A stretch of DNA of 26,550 bases from an uncultured Oscillospiraceae bacterium (GCA_910578735.1 CAJTSQ010000035.1:1-26550), one strand, 5' to 3'; numbered from the stretch's first letter, positions 7,167 to 16,332 are shown. The notes: generated by a model not told the origin, from the sequence alone. Numbers and translations are program-made.

Positions 7167-7199
7167 AAACAATGATTTTAACGAAAGAAGGCGTTCTCC

Positions 7200-8483
7200 A
7201 TGAGCGATTACAAAATCAACACCAAGTGCGTCCAGGGGGGCTACACCCCTGGCAACGGCGAGCCCAGGCAGATCCCCATTATCCAGTCCACCACCTTTAA
7301 GTACGCCACCAGTGAGGACATGGGCAAGCTATTCGACCTGGAGGCCAGCGGCTATTTCTATACCCGTCTCCAGAACCCCACCAACGATATGGTAGCCGCA
7401 AAAATTTGCGATATGGAGGGCGGCGCCGCCGCCATGCTCACTTCCTCTGGCCAGGCGGCCAATTTCTATGCCGTCTTCAACATCGCCAACTGCGGGGACC
7501 ATGTGGTGGCCTCCTCCACCATCTACGGCGGCACCTACAACCTCTTTCATGTCACCATGCGGAAGATGGGCATCGACTTCACCTTCGTCTCCCCCGATTG
7601 CACCGAGGAGGAGCTGAACGCCGCGTTCAAGCCCAATACCAAGGCGGTATTCGGTGAGACCATCGCCAATCCCGCCCTCACTGTGCTGGATATCGAGAAG
7701 TTTGCCAAGGCCGCCCACGCCCACGGGGTGCCCCTCATCGTGGACAACACCTTCGCTACCCCGGTGAATTGCCGGCCCATCGAGTGGGGCTGCGACATTG
7801 TCACCCACTCCACCACCAAGTATATGGACGGCCACGGGGCCGGGGTGGGAGGCTGCATCGTGGACAGCGGCAAGTTCGACTGGCTGGCCCACGCCGATAA
7901 ATTCCCGGGCCTGACCACCCCGGACGACAGTTACCACGGCATCACCTATGCGGAGAAGTTTGGCCTGGCGGGCGCGTTCATCACCAAATGTACCGCCCAG
8001 CTTATGCGGGACTTCGGCTCTATCCAGTCCCCCCAGAACGCCTTTCTGCTGAACCTGGGGCTGGAGAGCCTCCACGTCCGTATGCCCCGGCACTGCGAGA
8101 ACGGCCTGGCGGTGGCCAAATATCTGAAGTCCCACCCCAAGATCAGCTTTGTCACCTACCCCGGCCTGGAGGGGGACAGGTACTACGACCTGGCCCAGAA
8201 GTATATGCCCAACGGCACCTGCGGTGTGGTGTCCTTCGGCTTTAAGGGCGGACGCTCCGCCGCCGAGACCTTTATGAAGCACCTGAAGCTGGCCGCCATT
8301 GAGACCCACGTGGCCGACGCCCGCACCTGTACCCTCCATCCCGCCTCCGCCACCCACCGGCAGATGAACGACGAGGAGCTGGCCGCCGCCGGCATCACCC
8401 CCGATCTGGTCCGCTTCTCCTGCGGCATCGAGGACGTCGCCGACCTGATTGCCGACCTGGAACAGGCCCTGGCCCAGGTGTAA
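7200..8483 (+). CDS. metY: O-acetylhomoserine sulfhydrylase (Cys/Met metabolism PLP enzyme)
   Basis: The protein has 427 residues, the usual length for MetY-type enzymes and longer than most cystathionine gamma-synthases. It carries the family's landmarks: YTRLQNPT at 54-61, the SSGQAAN loop near 82-88 that holds the cofactor phosphate, VDNTFATP near 181-188, and THSTTKYMDGH with the PLP-binding Lys207. The enzyme makes homocysteine from O-acetylhomoserine and sulfide (or methionine from methanethiol) in the cytoplasm. The gene has its own promoter and is followed after 12 bases by a DUF3783 gene and then a terminator, so the two form a short operon. No methionine-responsive leader fits in the short 5' region. 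The exact acyl donor cannot be fixed from sequence alone. Confidence 0.92.
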   Translation: MSDYKINTKCVQGGYTPGNGEPRQIPIIQSTTFKYATSEDMGKLFDLEASGYFYTRLQNPTNDMVAAKICDMEGGAAAMLTSSGQAANFYAVFNIANCGDHVVASSTIYGGTYNLFHVTMRKMGIDFTFVSPDCTEEELNAAFKPNTKAVFGETIANPALTVLDIEKFAKAAHAHGVPLIVDNTFATPVNCRPIEWGCDIVTHSTTKYMDGHGAGVGGCIVDSGKFDWLAHADKFPGLTTPDDSYHGITYAEKFGLAGAFITKCTAQLMRDFGSIQSPQNAFLLNLGLESLHVRMPRHCENGLAVAKYLKSHPKISFVTYPGLEGDRYYDLAQKYMPNGTCGVVSFGFKGGRSAAETFMKHLKLAAIETHVADARTCTLHPASATHRQMNDEELAAAGITPDLVRFSCGIEDVADLIADLEQALAQV

Positions 8484-8495
8484 TGAGGTGCCGCG

Positions 8496-8870
8496 ATGAA
8501 AAATGCTGGAACTGTGCTGATGTACAACTGCTCCGGGGAGCAGTTCTCCAAGCTGAAGCAGATTTTCGCCATGCTCCGCCTGCGTATGCGGGTGGTGGAG
8601 CCCGACCGCTATCACATCCCCCTGGAGGAGCTGTCCCGGGGGAAGGGAGAGCCCGGGGAGGCGGCAGAGCCCCTGCCCGAGGCCATGCTGGTCTTCTGCG
8701 GGCTGGGACAGGCCCTGCTGAATCAGGTGCTGGAGGTCATCCGGGTGGCCAATCTGCCCCCCATCCCGCTGAAGGCGGTGCTCACTGAGACCAACCGGGA
8801 GTGGGACACCAGGCAGCTCTACGCAGAGCTGTGCAGAGAGCGGGAGGCCGTCGCCGGCCAACAGGAATAA
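8496..8870 (+). CDS. DUF3783 family protein
   Basis: The protein has 124 residues. It starts 12 bases after metY with GAGGTG upstream and ends just before a strong terminator. The N-terminal part has a YNCSGEQFSKLKQIFAMLRLRMR segment, and the centre has VFCGLGQALLNQVLEVIR followed by IPLKAVLTETNREWD. This fits the small clostridial DUF3783 family, whose function is unknown. There is no signal peptide or membrane helix. Linkage with metY could be fortuitous or could mean a role tied to sulfur metabolism; nothing in the protein decides this. Confidence 0.7.
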   Translation: MKNAGTVLMYNCSGEQFSKLKQIFAMLRLRMRVVEPDRYHIPLEELSRGKGEPGEAAEPLPEAMLVFCGLGQALLNQVLEVIRVANLPPIPLKAVLTETNREWDTRQLYAELCREREAVAGQQE

Positions 8871-8879
8871 GACAACCGC

Positions 8880-8917
8880 GGAGGCTGTGTCCCAACTGGG
8901 CACAGCCTCCGTCTTTT
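8880..8917 (+). terminator. Intrinsic terminator of the metY operon
   Basis: The left arm 8880-8893 pairs with 8898-8910 (13 bp, one bulged T) around an AACT loop, followed by GTCTTTTA. Stem strength and position just after the DUF3783 stop make this a confident terminator. Confidence 0.85.
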
Positions 8918-8940
8918 AGGCAAATCAGAAAAAATGTCTA

Positions 8941-8969
8941 TTGTCTTTCTTCATCCGCCGGCGTATAAT
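8941..8969 (+). promoter_or_regulatory. Promoter of the RND-GLUG unit
   Basis: TTGTCT (8941-8946), a 17-base spacer and a perfect TATAAT (8964-8969) predict a start near 8976. This promoter lies downstream of an in-frame ATG at 8934, so that ATG cannot be the start in this transcript, which supports TTG 9003 instead. Confidence 0.7.
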
Positions 8970-9002
8970 GAAAGGAAACGGTTTGAAAGAGGGGGCGCCA
9001 TC

Positions 9003-11492
9003 TTGAGTAACGCAAAGCGGGAGAGCGGCGAAAAGCAAAATCCGATCCAGCAGCTTTCTGCGTTTATTGTGGACAAACGGAAGGTCTTTTACCTGCTGTA
9101 CATCGGACTGTGTATTTTCTGCGTCTTTTCCTCCGGCTGGGTGGCGGTCAACGACGATTTGACCAGCTATCTGCCGGCGGAGACGGAGACCCGGCGAGGT
9201 TTGACGGTGATGGAGGAGGAATTTGTCACCTTCGGCACCAACCGGGTCCTGGTGGACAACATCTCTCTGGTCCAGGCCCGGGAGCTGGAGGAGCGCCTGG
9301 AAAAGCTGGAGGGGGTCAAAAGCGTGGAGTTTGACGGGACGGAGGACCATTACCGGGCAGGCGCGGCCCTCTTTTCCATTACCTACGCCGGCACGGCCAC
9401 CGACGCCGTCAGTCTGGAGGCCCTGGCCCGTGTGGAGGAGACGCTGGCTGGCTATGACCTGTATGTCACCGGAGACACCGGCGACTCCGCCTCCGCCAGC
9501 CTGGATGCGGAGATGCGGATGGTGATGGTCATCGCCGTGGTCATCATTCTGCTGGTGCTGCTGTTCACCTCCCACACCTACATGGAGATACCTGTGCTGA
9601 TCCTCACCTTTGGCATGGCCGCACTGCTGAACAAGGGCACCAACTTTATCTTTGGAGAAATCTCCTTTGTGTCCAACTCGGTGGCCGTGGTACTCCAGCT
9701 GGCCCTGGCCATCGACTACGCCATCATTCTGTGCCACCGCTACACCGAGGAGCGGGAGCATCTGGAGGCCCGGGAGGCCGTGATTACCGCCCTGAGCAAG
9801 GCCATCCCGGAAATTTCCGGCAGCTCGATGACAACCCTGTCCGGCCTGGGGGCCATGTGCTTTATGCGCTTTGGAATCGGCAAGGACCTGGGCCTGGTGC
9901 TGATGAAGGCCATTGTACTCAGCCTGGTCAGCGTGTTCACCCTGATGCCCGGCCTGCTGATGAGCTTCTCCGGGCTGATCGACCGCACCCATCACCGCAG
10001 CTTTGTCCCAAAGATTTCCGCCTGGGGCCGGCTGGCGGTGAAAACCCGATTCGTTATGCCCCCCATCTTTGCGCTGCTCCTGGTGGGAGGCTTTATCTTC
10101 TCCAACCGCTGCCCCTATGTCTATGGGCAGACCACCCTGACCACCTTTACCCAAAATGAGTCCCAGTTGGCCCGGCAGAAGGTGGACGGCGCCTTTGGCA
10201 GTGTCAACACCATGGCGGTGCTGGTGCCTGCGGGGGACTATGAGCAGGAGGGACGCCTTCTCCGGCGGCTGGACGGGATGCCCCAGGTCGACTCCGTGCT
10301 GGGCCTGGCCAATGTGGAGGCCATGGACGGCTATGTGCTAACCGACCGGCTCACCCCCCGGCAATTTGCCGAGATGACCGACCTGGACATCGAGGCGGCC
10401 CGCCTGCTCTACTCCGCCTACGCGGTGGATGATGAGTCCTACGGTCAGCTGGTGTCCGGAGTGGACAGCTATGGGGTGCCCCTCATCGATATGTTCATGT
10501 TCGTCTACGAACAGATGCGGGAGGGGTATGTCACCCTGGACCAGGACATGACCGAGACCATTGAGGACCTCCACGCCCAGCTCCACGATGCCCAGCTCCA
10601 GCTGAAGGGGGAGAACTACAGCCGCATGGTCCTCCAGCTGAACCTGCCGGAGGAGAGCCAGGAGACCTTCGACTTTTTAGACACCCTCCACACTGTTGTG
10701 GGCCGGTACTATCCGGAGGGAGCCCTGATCGTGGGCAACACCACCAGCGACGCCGACCTGTCCAGCTCCTTTAACAACGACAACCTGCTCATCAGCATCC
10801 TGACCATCGTCTTCGTTATCCTGGTGCTGATCTTTACCTTCAAGTCCTCCGGCCTGCCGGTGCTGCTGATTCTGGTGATTCAGGGCAGCGTGTGGATCAA
10901 CTTCTCCTTCCCCTACCTGATGCAGGAAAACCTGTTCTTCCTCAGCTATCTGGTGGTCAGCTCCATCCAGATGGGGGCCAATATCGACTATGCCATCGTC
11001 ATTGCCAACCGCTACACCGACCTGCGCAAGGTCATGCCCCTGAAGGACGCGGTGGTGGAGTCCCTCAACGAGGCCTTCCCCACCATCGTCACCTCTGGTA
11101 CCATCCTGGCCTCCGCCGGCGTGCTGATCGGATTTTTGTCCTCCACGCCCTCGGTGGCCTCCATCGGCGTGTGCCTGGGCCGGGGCACCATCATTTCTAT
11201 CTTCCTGGTCATGGGCATCCTGCCCCAGATTCTGCTGCTGGGGGATATCATCATCGACAAGACCGCCGTCACCCTGAAGGCCCACCTGCCCATTCAGGCC
11301 CACACCGGGGTCATGCGGGTGGAGGGCCATGTGCGGGGCTATCTGTCCGGCATGGTGGATGCCGATTTCAGCGGCACTGTCCACGGCACCATCAACGCGG
11401 CGGTGGAGGCGGGGGCGATCCAGCCCATAGGGGAGGAATCCCCGGCCATCCGGCCGCCGGAATCCAAGAGAGAGGAGGGCGCGCCATGCTGA
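9003..11492 (+). CDS. MMPL/RND-superfamily transporter (HAE3-like)
   Basis: The protein has 829 residues. TTG 9003 is chosen because AGAGGGGG lies 7 bases upstream and the promoter excludes the earlier ATG. The layout is the doubled RND plan: a membrane helix at about 25-42, an extracellular domain, a helix bundle (about 172-375), a second extracellular domain, and a second bundle (about 595-755). Each bundle carries an acidic DY motif, AIDYAI (D238) and NIDYAI (D662), expected for proton-driven MMPL transporters. The tail after the last helix has an unusual run of short Gly/Val strands (VEGHVRGYLSGMVDADFSG). These proteins move lipids or other hydrophobic molecules across the membrane. The stop overlaps the next gene's start by seven bases, so the large GLUG/coiled-coil protein is very likely a partner. 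The substrate is unknown. Confidence 0.9.
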   Translation: MSNAKRESGEKQNPIQQLSAFIVDKRKVFYLLYIGLCIFCVFSSGWVAVNDDLTSYLPAETETRRGLTVMEEEFVTFGTNRVLVDNISLVQARELEERLEKLEGVKSVEFDGTEDHYRAGAALFSITYAGTATDAVSLEALARVEETLAGYDLYVTGDTGDSASASLDAEMRMVMVIAVVIILLVLLFTSHTYMEIPVLILTFGMAALLNKGTNFIFGEISFVSNSVAVVLQLALAIDYAIILCHRYTEEREHLEAREAVITALSKAIPEISGSSMTTLSGLGAMCFMRFGIGKDLGLVLMKAIVLSLVSVFTLMPGLLMSFSGLIDRTHHRSFVPKISAWGRLAVKTRFVMPPIFALLLVGGFIFSNRCPYVYGQTTLTTFTQNESQLARQKVDGAFGSVNTMAVLVPAGDYEQEGRLLRRLDGMPQVDSVLGLANVEAMDGYVLTDRLTPRQFAEMTDLDIEAARLLYSAYAVDDESYGQLVSGVDSYGVPLIDMFMFVYEQMREGYVTLDQDMTETIEDLHAQLHDAQLQLKGENYSRMVLQLNLPEESQETFDFLDTLHTVVGRYYPEGALIVGNTTSDADLSSSFNNDNLLISILTIVFVILVLIFTFKSSGLPVLLILVIQGSVWINFSFPYLMQENLFFLSYLVVSSIQMGANIDYAIVIANRYTDLRKVMPLKDAVVESLNEAFPTIVTSGTILASAGVLIGFLSSTPSVASIGVCLGRGTIISIFLVMGILPQILLLGDIIIDKTAVTLKAHLPIQAHTGVMRVEGHVRGYLSGMVDADFSGTVHGTINAAVEAGAIQPIGEESPAIRPPESKREEGAPC

Positions 11493-14400
11493 ACCGAGGA
11501 TGGAAACGCTCCGGGGCGCTGCTGCTGTGCGCCCTGCTGCTGCTGAACCTGGCCCCCCGGGGCCTGGCTGCGGCGGAAAACCCCGACGTGGTCCTGTCCA
11601 GCCCGGAGGACCTGGTACGCTTTGGAAAGGACTGCGCCCTGGACAGCTGGTCCCGGAGGCGCACAGTGTGGCTGGCCGCCGATTTGGACCTTACCGGCCA
11701 GGACTTTGTCCCCATCCCCACCTTCGGCGGTACCTTTGAGGGGCAGGGGCACACCATCTCCGGCATAAGCTTGACCGGCAGCGGCTCCTCTGTAGGGTTC
11801 TTCCGCTTTTTACAGCCGGGGGCCGTGGTGCGGGACCTGACGGTGTCCGGCGTGATCTGTCCCTCGGGCAGTGCCTCCCAGGTGGGCGGCGTGGCCGGCA
11901 CCAACAGCGGCTCGATCCAGAACTGCGCCTTTAAGGGCAGTGTGAAGGGAGAGTGCGACGTGGGCGGCCTGGTAGGGCTGAACCGGGAGACGGGAGAGGT
12001 GTCCGGCTGTTCCGTCTCCGGCCAGATTGTGGGGGCCAGCGCCACCGGCGGCGTCGCCGGGCAGAACCTGGGGGTGCTGTTGAAGTGCGGCAGCTCCGCC
12101 GAGGTGAACACCCACAGCCCGGATGTCACCACCAGCCTTCAGGACCTGGCGGCCTCCTCCGCGGGCCAGCTGGCCGGAGGCCCGGAGGACCAGGAGCTGG
12201 ACGATATGCTGGCCAGCCACAGCGATACCGGCGGCATTGTGGGCCTGTCCTCCGGCGTGGTGCAGAGCTGTACCAACACCGGGGAGGTGGGCTATCCCCA
12301 TGTGGGCTATAACATAGGCGGCGTGGCCGGGCGGCAGAACGGATATCTGGCCGGCTGCACCAACAACGGCACGGTCAACGGCCGCAAGGACGTGGGCGGC
12401 ATCGTGGGCCAGGCGGAGCCGGATGTGGTGATACGCCCCGGCTCCGACACGCTGGACACCCTGCGCCAGGAGCTGGACACCCTGGATGGCCTGATCGAAC
12501 GGGCCCTGGACAACGCCGATGCCCAGAGCAGCCGTATCTCCCGGCGCCTCACTGCCATGGGAGGCTACACCGGCCAGGCCAGGGAACACTCCCGCACCCT
12601 GCTGGACCGGATGTCTGACTTTGTAGACGGCAATGTGGCCGAGATCAACTCCCTCAGCGCCTCGGTCACTGCAGCCCTGGACCGGGTCTCTCCGGCCCTG
12701 GACGACCTGTCCGGTGCGGCGGGCCTGACCGGCCAGCTGCGGGACAGCCTGGACGACGCCCTGGACAGCCTCAGCCAGGCAGGAGACATTGGCCAGGACG
12801 CGGCCATCAAGGCCAGCGGCGCCCTGGACCGCCTGAACCGGGCGGGCCGGCAGCTGGAGCAGGCAGTGCAGGCCCTGCGGGAGGCGTTAGACCGGCTTCA
12901 GGACGCCGTCATACACAAGGACCCGGAGGGGGAGAAGGAGGCGATGAAGGACCTGTCCGCCGGGTTGACCAGTCTGTCTGAAGCCTTCGCCCAGGCCAGC
13001 ACGGCGGCTTCCGCGGTGCTGGAGGCCCTGCGGGCCGGGGGCCTGCCCCTGCCCGACGAGGAGGTCCAGGCGCTGACGGCCGCCCTGTCCGCCATGGGGA
13101 GTGCCGCACAGAAGGTGGGGGACAGCCTGAACACCCTGTCAGAGAGTCTGGAGCTGGACTGGGATACCCTGCGGGGGACACTGGACCGGCTGTCCGGCTC
13201 CTTCGGCAGCCTGAGCGATGCCGCCGGAAGCTTTTCCTCCGCCATGGCTGCGCTGGGGCGGGCGGTGGACCGGATAAAGGACTTGGACCGGCCGATGAAG
13301 GATGCAGCAGAGTCGCTTCGGGGCGCGGGGGATGCCGCTTCCCACATGGGAGACCTGCTGGAGCGGGCCTTTGAGGCCATGGGCAGGGCAGTGGACATCC
13401 TGCGGGAGAACGGCCCCGCCACCCTGCTCCCCCTGGGTGAGGAGTTCCGGGCGGCGGGGGACGGCCTATACGCGGCGGTCAGCGGTCTGAGCGATGAGAT
13501 GGAGGCTCTGCACAGTGATGCAGACAGCGCCCGGAGTACCCTGACCCGGGACCTGCGGGCCGTCAGCCGCCAGCTCAGTGCGGTATCCAGCCTGATGCTG
13601 GACGCTATGACCGATCTGCGGGAGGGCGTGCAGGACCCGGAGATTGTGGTGGACAGCTCTGACCTGGACTTTCAGGGGGTGAGGCCGGGCAAGATTGCCC
13701 AGTGCGTCAACCTGGGCGAAACGGCCGGAGACCGCAATGTGGGCGGCATCGCGGGGGCTATGTCCATCGAGTATGACCTGGACCCGGAGGAGGACACGGA
13801 GCGGTTCTCCCTGGGCAGCACCTACGAGACCCGGGCGGTCCTGCTGGAGAACGTCAACCGGGGGACTGTCACCGCCAAAAAGGACTGTGTGGGCGGCGTC
13901 ACCGGCCGCATGGACCTGGGCGCCGCTGTGGACTGCGAAAACTATGGCGGTGTGGAGAGCACCGGCGGGAGCTATGTGGGCGGCGTGGCCGGCTGGTCCG
14001 ACGCCGTGATCCGCTCCAGCTTTTCCAAGTGTACCCTGTCCGGCCAGGAGGATGTAGGTGGCATCGCCGGCTGGGCGGCGCGGTTGTATGACTGCCGGGC
14101 TATCGCCGTCGTGTCCGGCGGCGACGAGCGGGTGGGCGCCATTGCCGGCAGCGCGGACCTGGAGGGGGGACAGATTGCCGGAAACCGCTTTGTGAACACC
14201 GGCTGGGCCGGTATCGACGGCGTGAGCTATGAGGGGATGGCCCAGCCCGTCAGCTACGCCGAGCTGCGGGAAGAACCGGGGGTGCCCCAGTCCTTCCTTG
14301 CCTTTACCCTGACCCTCCGGGCGGGGGAGGACGTGGTGGCCAGCATCCCGCTGGAGTACGGTCAATCCCTCAGCGGCCTCGCCCTGCCCCAGGTTCCGGA

Positions 14401-14947
14401 GCGGGAAGGCTGCTACGGCCGGTGGCCGGACTTTGACGGCGGCACCGTGTGTTCCGATATCACGCTGGAGGCGGTCTACGCCCCCTGGGCCACCCTGGTG
14501 GCCAGCGAGGAGAAGACGGACGGCGGCCTGGCCCTGGCCCTGGCCGAGGGCCGGTTCACTGAGGACACCCGGCTCCATGTCCGGTCCGGCGCCCAGGCCG
14601 CACCCCGGGAGGGGCAGGGCGGGGAGGTGTGGGAGATATCCCTCACCGGCGCCCAGCTGCCCGACTCCGGACAGGTTCCCATCCGCCTGCTGGACCCGTC
14701 TCGAAACGGGCGTGTCCTGTGCCTCCAGAACGGTCAGTGGCGGGAGGTGAAGTCCATCCGCAACGGACAGTATCTCATGCTGGACATGGAGGGCCTGTCC
14801 GCCGCCTTCTGCGTGGTCCCCGGACGTAACGGGATGATCCCGCTCCTGGCCGGAACGGCGGCGGCGCTGCTTGCGGCCGCAGTGCTGGCGGCTCGGGGGG
14901 TAAAGCGGAAAAAGCCCCGAAAAGGCAGGACCAAAACGGCTGTATAA
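11486..14947 (+). CDS. Large membrane-anchored surface protein: GLUG beta-helix interrupted by a coiled coil
   Basis: The protein has 1153 residues. ATG 11486 follows GAGGAGGGC and begins a clear signal peptide (WKRSGALLLCALLLLNLAPRGLA); the frame is open upstream but only as a shadow of the transporter gene. Residues about 70-312 carry GLUG-type beta-helix repeats (GGVAGTNSG, GGLVGLNRE, GGVAGQNLG, GGIVGLSSG, GGVAGRQNG). Residues about 320-715 are almost purely helical, with Leu heptads and repeated LDRL and SLS elements, a coiled coil. GLUG repeats resume at about 735-905 (GGIAGAMS, GGVTGRMD, GGVAGWSD), followed by a beta-rich domain and a C-terminal membrane helix at about 1116-1136 with a Lys/Arg tail facing the cytoplasm. 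It should stand on the outer face of the membrane. The 7-base overlap with the RND transporter gene argues for one functional unit. No enzyme motif is visible. Confidence 0.85.
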   Translation: MLNRGWKRSGALLLCALLLLNLAPRGLAAAENPDVVLSSPEDLVRFGKDCALDSWSRRRTVWLAADLDLTGQDFVPIPTFGGTFEGQGHTISGISLTGSGSSVGFFRFLQPGAVVRDLTVSGVICPSGSASQVGGVAGTNSGSIQNCAFKGSVKGECDVGGLVGLNRETGEVSGCSVSGQIVGASATGGVAGQNLGVLLKCGSSAEVNTHSPDVTTSLQDLAASSAGQLAGGPEDQELDDMLASHSDTGGIVGLSSGVVQSCTNTGEVGYPHVGYNIGGVAGRQNGYLAGCTNNGTVNGRKDVGGIVGQAEPDVVIRPGSDTLDTLRQELDTLDGLIERALDNADAQSSRISRRLTAMGGYTGQAREHSRTLLDRMSDFVDGNVAEINSLSASVTAALDRVSPALDDLSGAAGLTGQLRDSLDDALDSLSQAGDIGQDAAIKASGALDRLNRAGRQLEQAVQALREALDRLQDAVIHKDPEGEKEAMKDLSAGLTSLSEAFAQASTAASAVLEALRAGGLPLPDEEVQALTAALSAMGSAAQKVGDSLNTLSESLELDWDTLRGTLDRLSGSFGSLSDAAGSFSSAMAALGRAVDRIKDLDRPMKDAAESLRGAGDAASHMGDLLERAFEAMGRAVDILRENGPATLLPLGEEFRAAGDGLYAAVSGLSDEMEALHSDADSARSTLTRDLRAVSRQLSAVSSLMLDAMTDLREGVQDPEIVVDSSDLDFQGVRPGKIAQCVNLGETAGDRNVGGIAGAMSIEYDLDPEEDTERFSLGSTYETRAVLLENVNRGTVTAKKDCVGGVTGRMDLGAAVDCENYGGVESTGGSYVGGVAGWSDAVIRSSFSKCTLSGQEDVGGIAGWAARLYDCRAIAVVSGGDERVGAIAGSADLEGGQIAGNRFVNTGWAGIDGVSYEGMAQPVSYAELREEPGVPQSFLAFTLTLRAGEDVVASIPLEYGQSLSGLALPQVPEREGCYGRWPDFDGGTVCSDITLEAVYAPWATLVASEEKTDGGLALALAEGRFTEDTRLHVRSGAQAAPREGQGGEVWEISLTGAQLPDSGQVPIRLLDPSRNGRVLCLQNGQWREVKSIRNGQYLMLDMEGLSAAFCVVPGRNGMIPLLAGTAAALLAAAVLAARGVKRKKPRKGRTKTAV

Positions 14948-14950
14948 GAG

Positions 14951-14991
14951 AACCGGGCCAGGCGTGCATAAATGCGTCTGGTCCGGTTTTT
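14951..14991 (+). terminator. Intrinsic terminator after the GLUG protein gene
   Basis: A 14-bp stem (14951-14964 with 14975-14988, two G-U pairs) is followed by a T run at 14987-14991. It lies 3 bases past the stop codon and faces the converging ATP-grasp gene. Confidence 0.8.
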
Positions 14992-15006
14992 GCAGAGATG
15001 GAAATG

Positions 15007-16212
15007 TCAGGCCTCAGAGTCCTTGCAGCGCAGCACATCCTCGTAAAAAGTGTCCAGCTTCTTCTGGGTGGGGAAGACAGCCACGTACATCTGGTTGCCC
15101 ATGGCGTCGGCCAGAGTGTCAGGAATGCGCTCCACCATGCGCAGGTTTTTGCCGTACTTTTTCAAAATGGCTTCGTGGTCCATGACAAAGTTTTTGCCGT
15201 CCCGCCGCCCGGCGAAGGCGCAGAAGGCGTGTTCCCCCAAAGGGACGGTGGACTGGTCGAAGGCGATCATGTCCGCCCAGATCTTATACACGTTGGTGGA
15301 GTGGGCAAAGTTCATCATGTCGGGGGTAAAGCCGCCGCAGGGCCGCATGTTCACCTCCAGAGCCACGATGTCGCCCTTTTTCCCCATTCCTGCCTGGTCC
15401 CGGTCCAGCCGGAAGAACTCAAAGTGGACGAAGCGGCTCTTTACGCCAAAGCTCTTAACCACCGCCCGGCCGGCCTTGCGGGTGTCGGCGGGGAGGGTTT
15501 TAAGGATGTAGTAGATGGAGTTGTCCTCGTTGTTGACGATGTCCATGATGGACATGGGGGTGATGTTGCCCGTTTCGAACAGGGGATTGCCCTGGGAGTC
15601 GATGATGGCATCATAGGAGTTGACGGTGGCGTAAATGAACTCCTCCATGATAAAGGAGATCTGGGGGTCACGCCGGGCCAGGAAGGCCCGCAGCTCCTCC
15701 TGACTGTTCAGCTTGTAGGTGTGGGAGGCGCCCACGCCGTTGTCCGGTTTGACAATCACCGGCCAGCCCACCTTTTTGATGAACCTCATGCACCCTGCCT
15801 CGTCATCCACCATGTGGTAACGGGCGGTGGGGATCCCCGCCTTTTCGTAGTAATCCTTCATTTGAGACTTATACTTCACCCGGGGCATGTCCTCAATCTG
15901 GAAGCCGCTGGTGATGTTGAAGTCGGTGCGCAGCCGGGCATTCTCCTCCAGCCAGTACTCGTTGTTGGACTCCAGCCAGTGGATCCGGCCGTATTTGAAG
16001 GCGAAAAAGGCCACCGCCCGGTAGACCTCGTCGTAGTTCTCCAGGCTGTCTACCTTGTAGTATTCGGTGAGGCTGCCCTTCAGCTCCTGACTCAACTCGT
16101 CGTAGGGCTGATCGCCCACACCCAGCACGTTGAGCCCGTTGTTTTTCAGCTCGTGACAGAACTTCCAGTAGTTGGTGGGGAAATTGGGGGAGATAAACAC
16201 ACAGTTTTTCAT
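15007..16212 (-). CDS. ATP-grasp carboxylate ligase-like protein
   Basis: The protein has 401 residues. ATG 16212 is chosen because AGGAG lies 9 bases upstream; a GTG three codons earlier sits directly on that site. The N-terminus (MKNCVFISPNFPTNYWKF) forms a pre-ATP-grasp fold. The ATP-grasp core shows WPVIVKPDNGVGASHTYKL, the hinge segment ISFIMEEFI, and a metal-binding end LEVNMRPCGGFTPDMMN. Such enzymes join a carboxylate to an amine or thiol via an acyl phosphate, using ATP, in the cytoplasm. The closest style is the carbamoyl-phosphate synthetase/L-amino-acid ligase group, but the substrate is unknown. Two esterase genes lie upstream on the same strand, separated by a hairpin with a T run at 16272-16301, so cotranscription may be only partial. 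Confidence 0.85.
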   Translation of the reverse strand: MKNCVFISPNFPTNYWKFCHELKNNGLNVLGVGDQPYDELSQELKGSLTEYYKVDSLENYDEVYRAVAFFAFKYGRIHWLESNNEYWLEENARLRTDFNITSGFQIEDMPRVKYKSQMKDYYEKAGIPTARYHMVDDEAGCMRFIKKVGWPVIVKPDNGVGASHTYKLNSQEELRAFLARRDPQISFIMEEFIYATVNSYDAIIDSQGNPLFETGNITPMSIMDIVNNEDNSIYYILKTLPADTRKAGRAVVKSFGVKSRFVHFEFFRLDRDQAGMGKKGDIVALEVNMRPCGGFTPDMMNFAHSTNVYKIWADMIAFDQSTVPLGEHAFCAFAGRRDGKNFVMDHEAILKKYGKNLRMVERIPDTLADAMGNQMYVAVFPTQKKLDTFYEDVLRCKDSEA

Positions 16213-16271
16213 AATACACACTCCTGTTCTCTCTTACTGTATTGCTTTAACGCGTTGATGCAGATGAAAGT

Positions 16272-16301
16272 AAAAAATGGGCCGCCGCCCGGGGGTGGCC
16301 C
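16272..16301 (-). terminator. Terminator between the esterases and the ATP-grasp gene
   Basis: On the minus strand a GC-rich stem with mismatches (16279-16301) is followed by T6 (A6 at 16272-16277). It lies 31 bases after the second esterase stop. It could end the esterase transcript or act as an attenuating read-through terminator before the ATP-grasp gene. Confidence 0.6.
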
Positions 16302-16332
16302 ATGCTGGGACAGGGAGACGCGGACGGCTGGG

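Noticed and set aside
7098..7199. SAM riboswitch or T-box before metY
   Set aside because: The promoter leaves a leader of only about 27 bases.
8934..9002. ATG 8934 as start of the transporter
   Set aside because: The promoter's TATAAT lies downstream of it, and TTG 9003 has the good ribosome site.
10892..11485. Upstream extension of the GLUG protein frame
   Set aside because: It lies inside the transporter gene in another frame. The signal peptide and ribosome site place the start at 11486.
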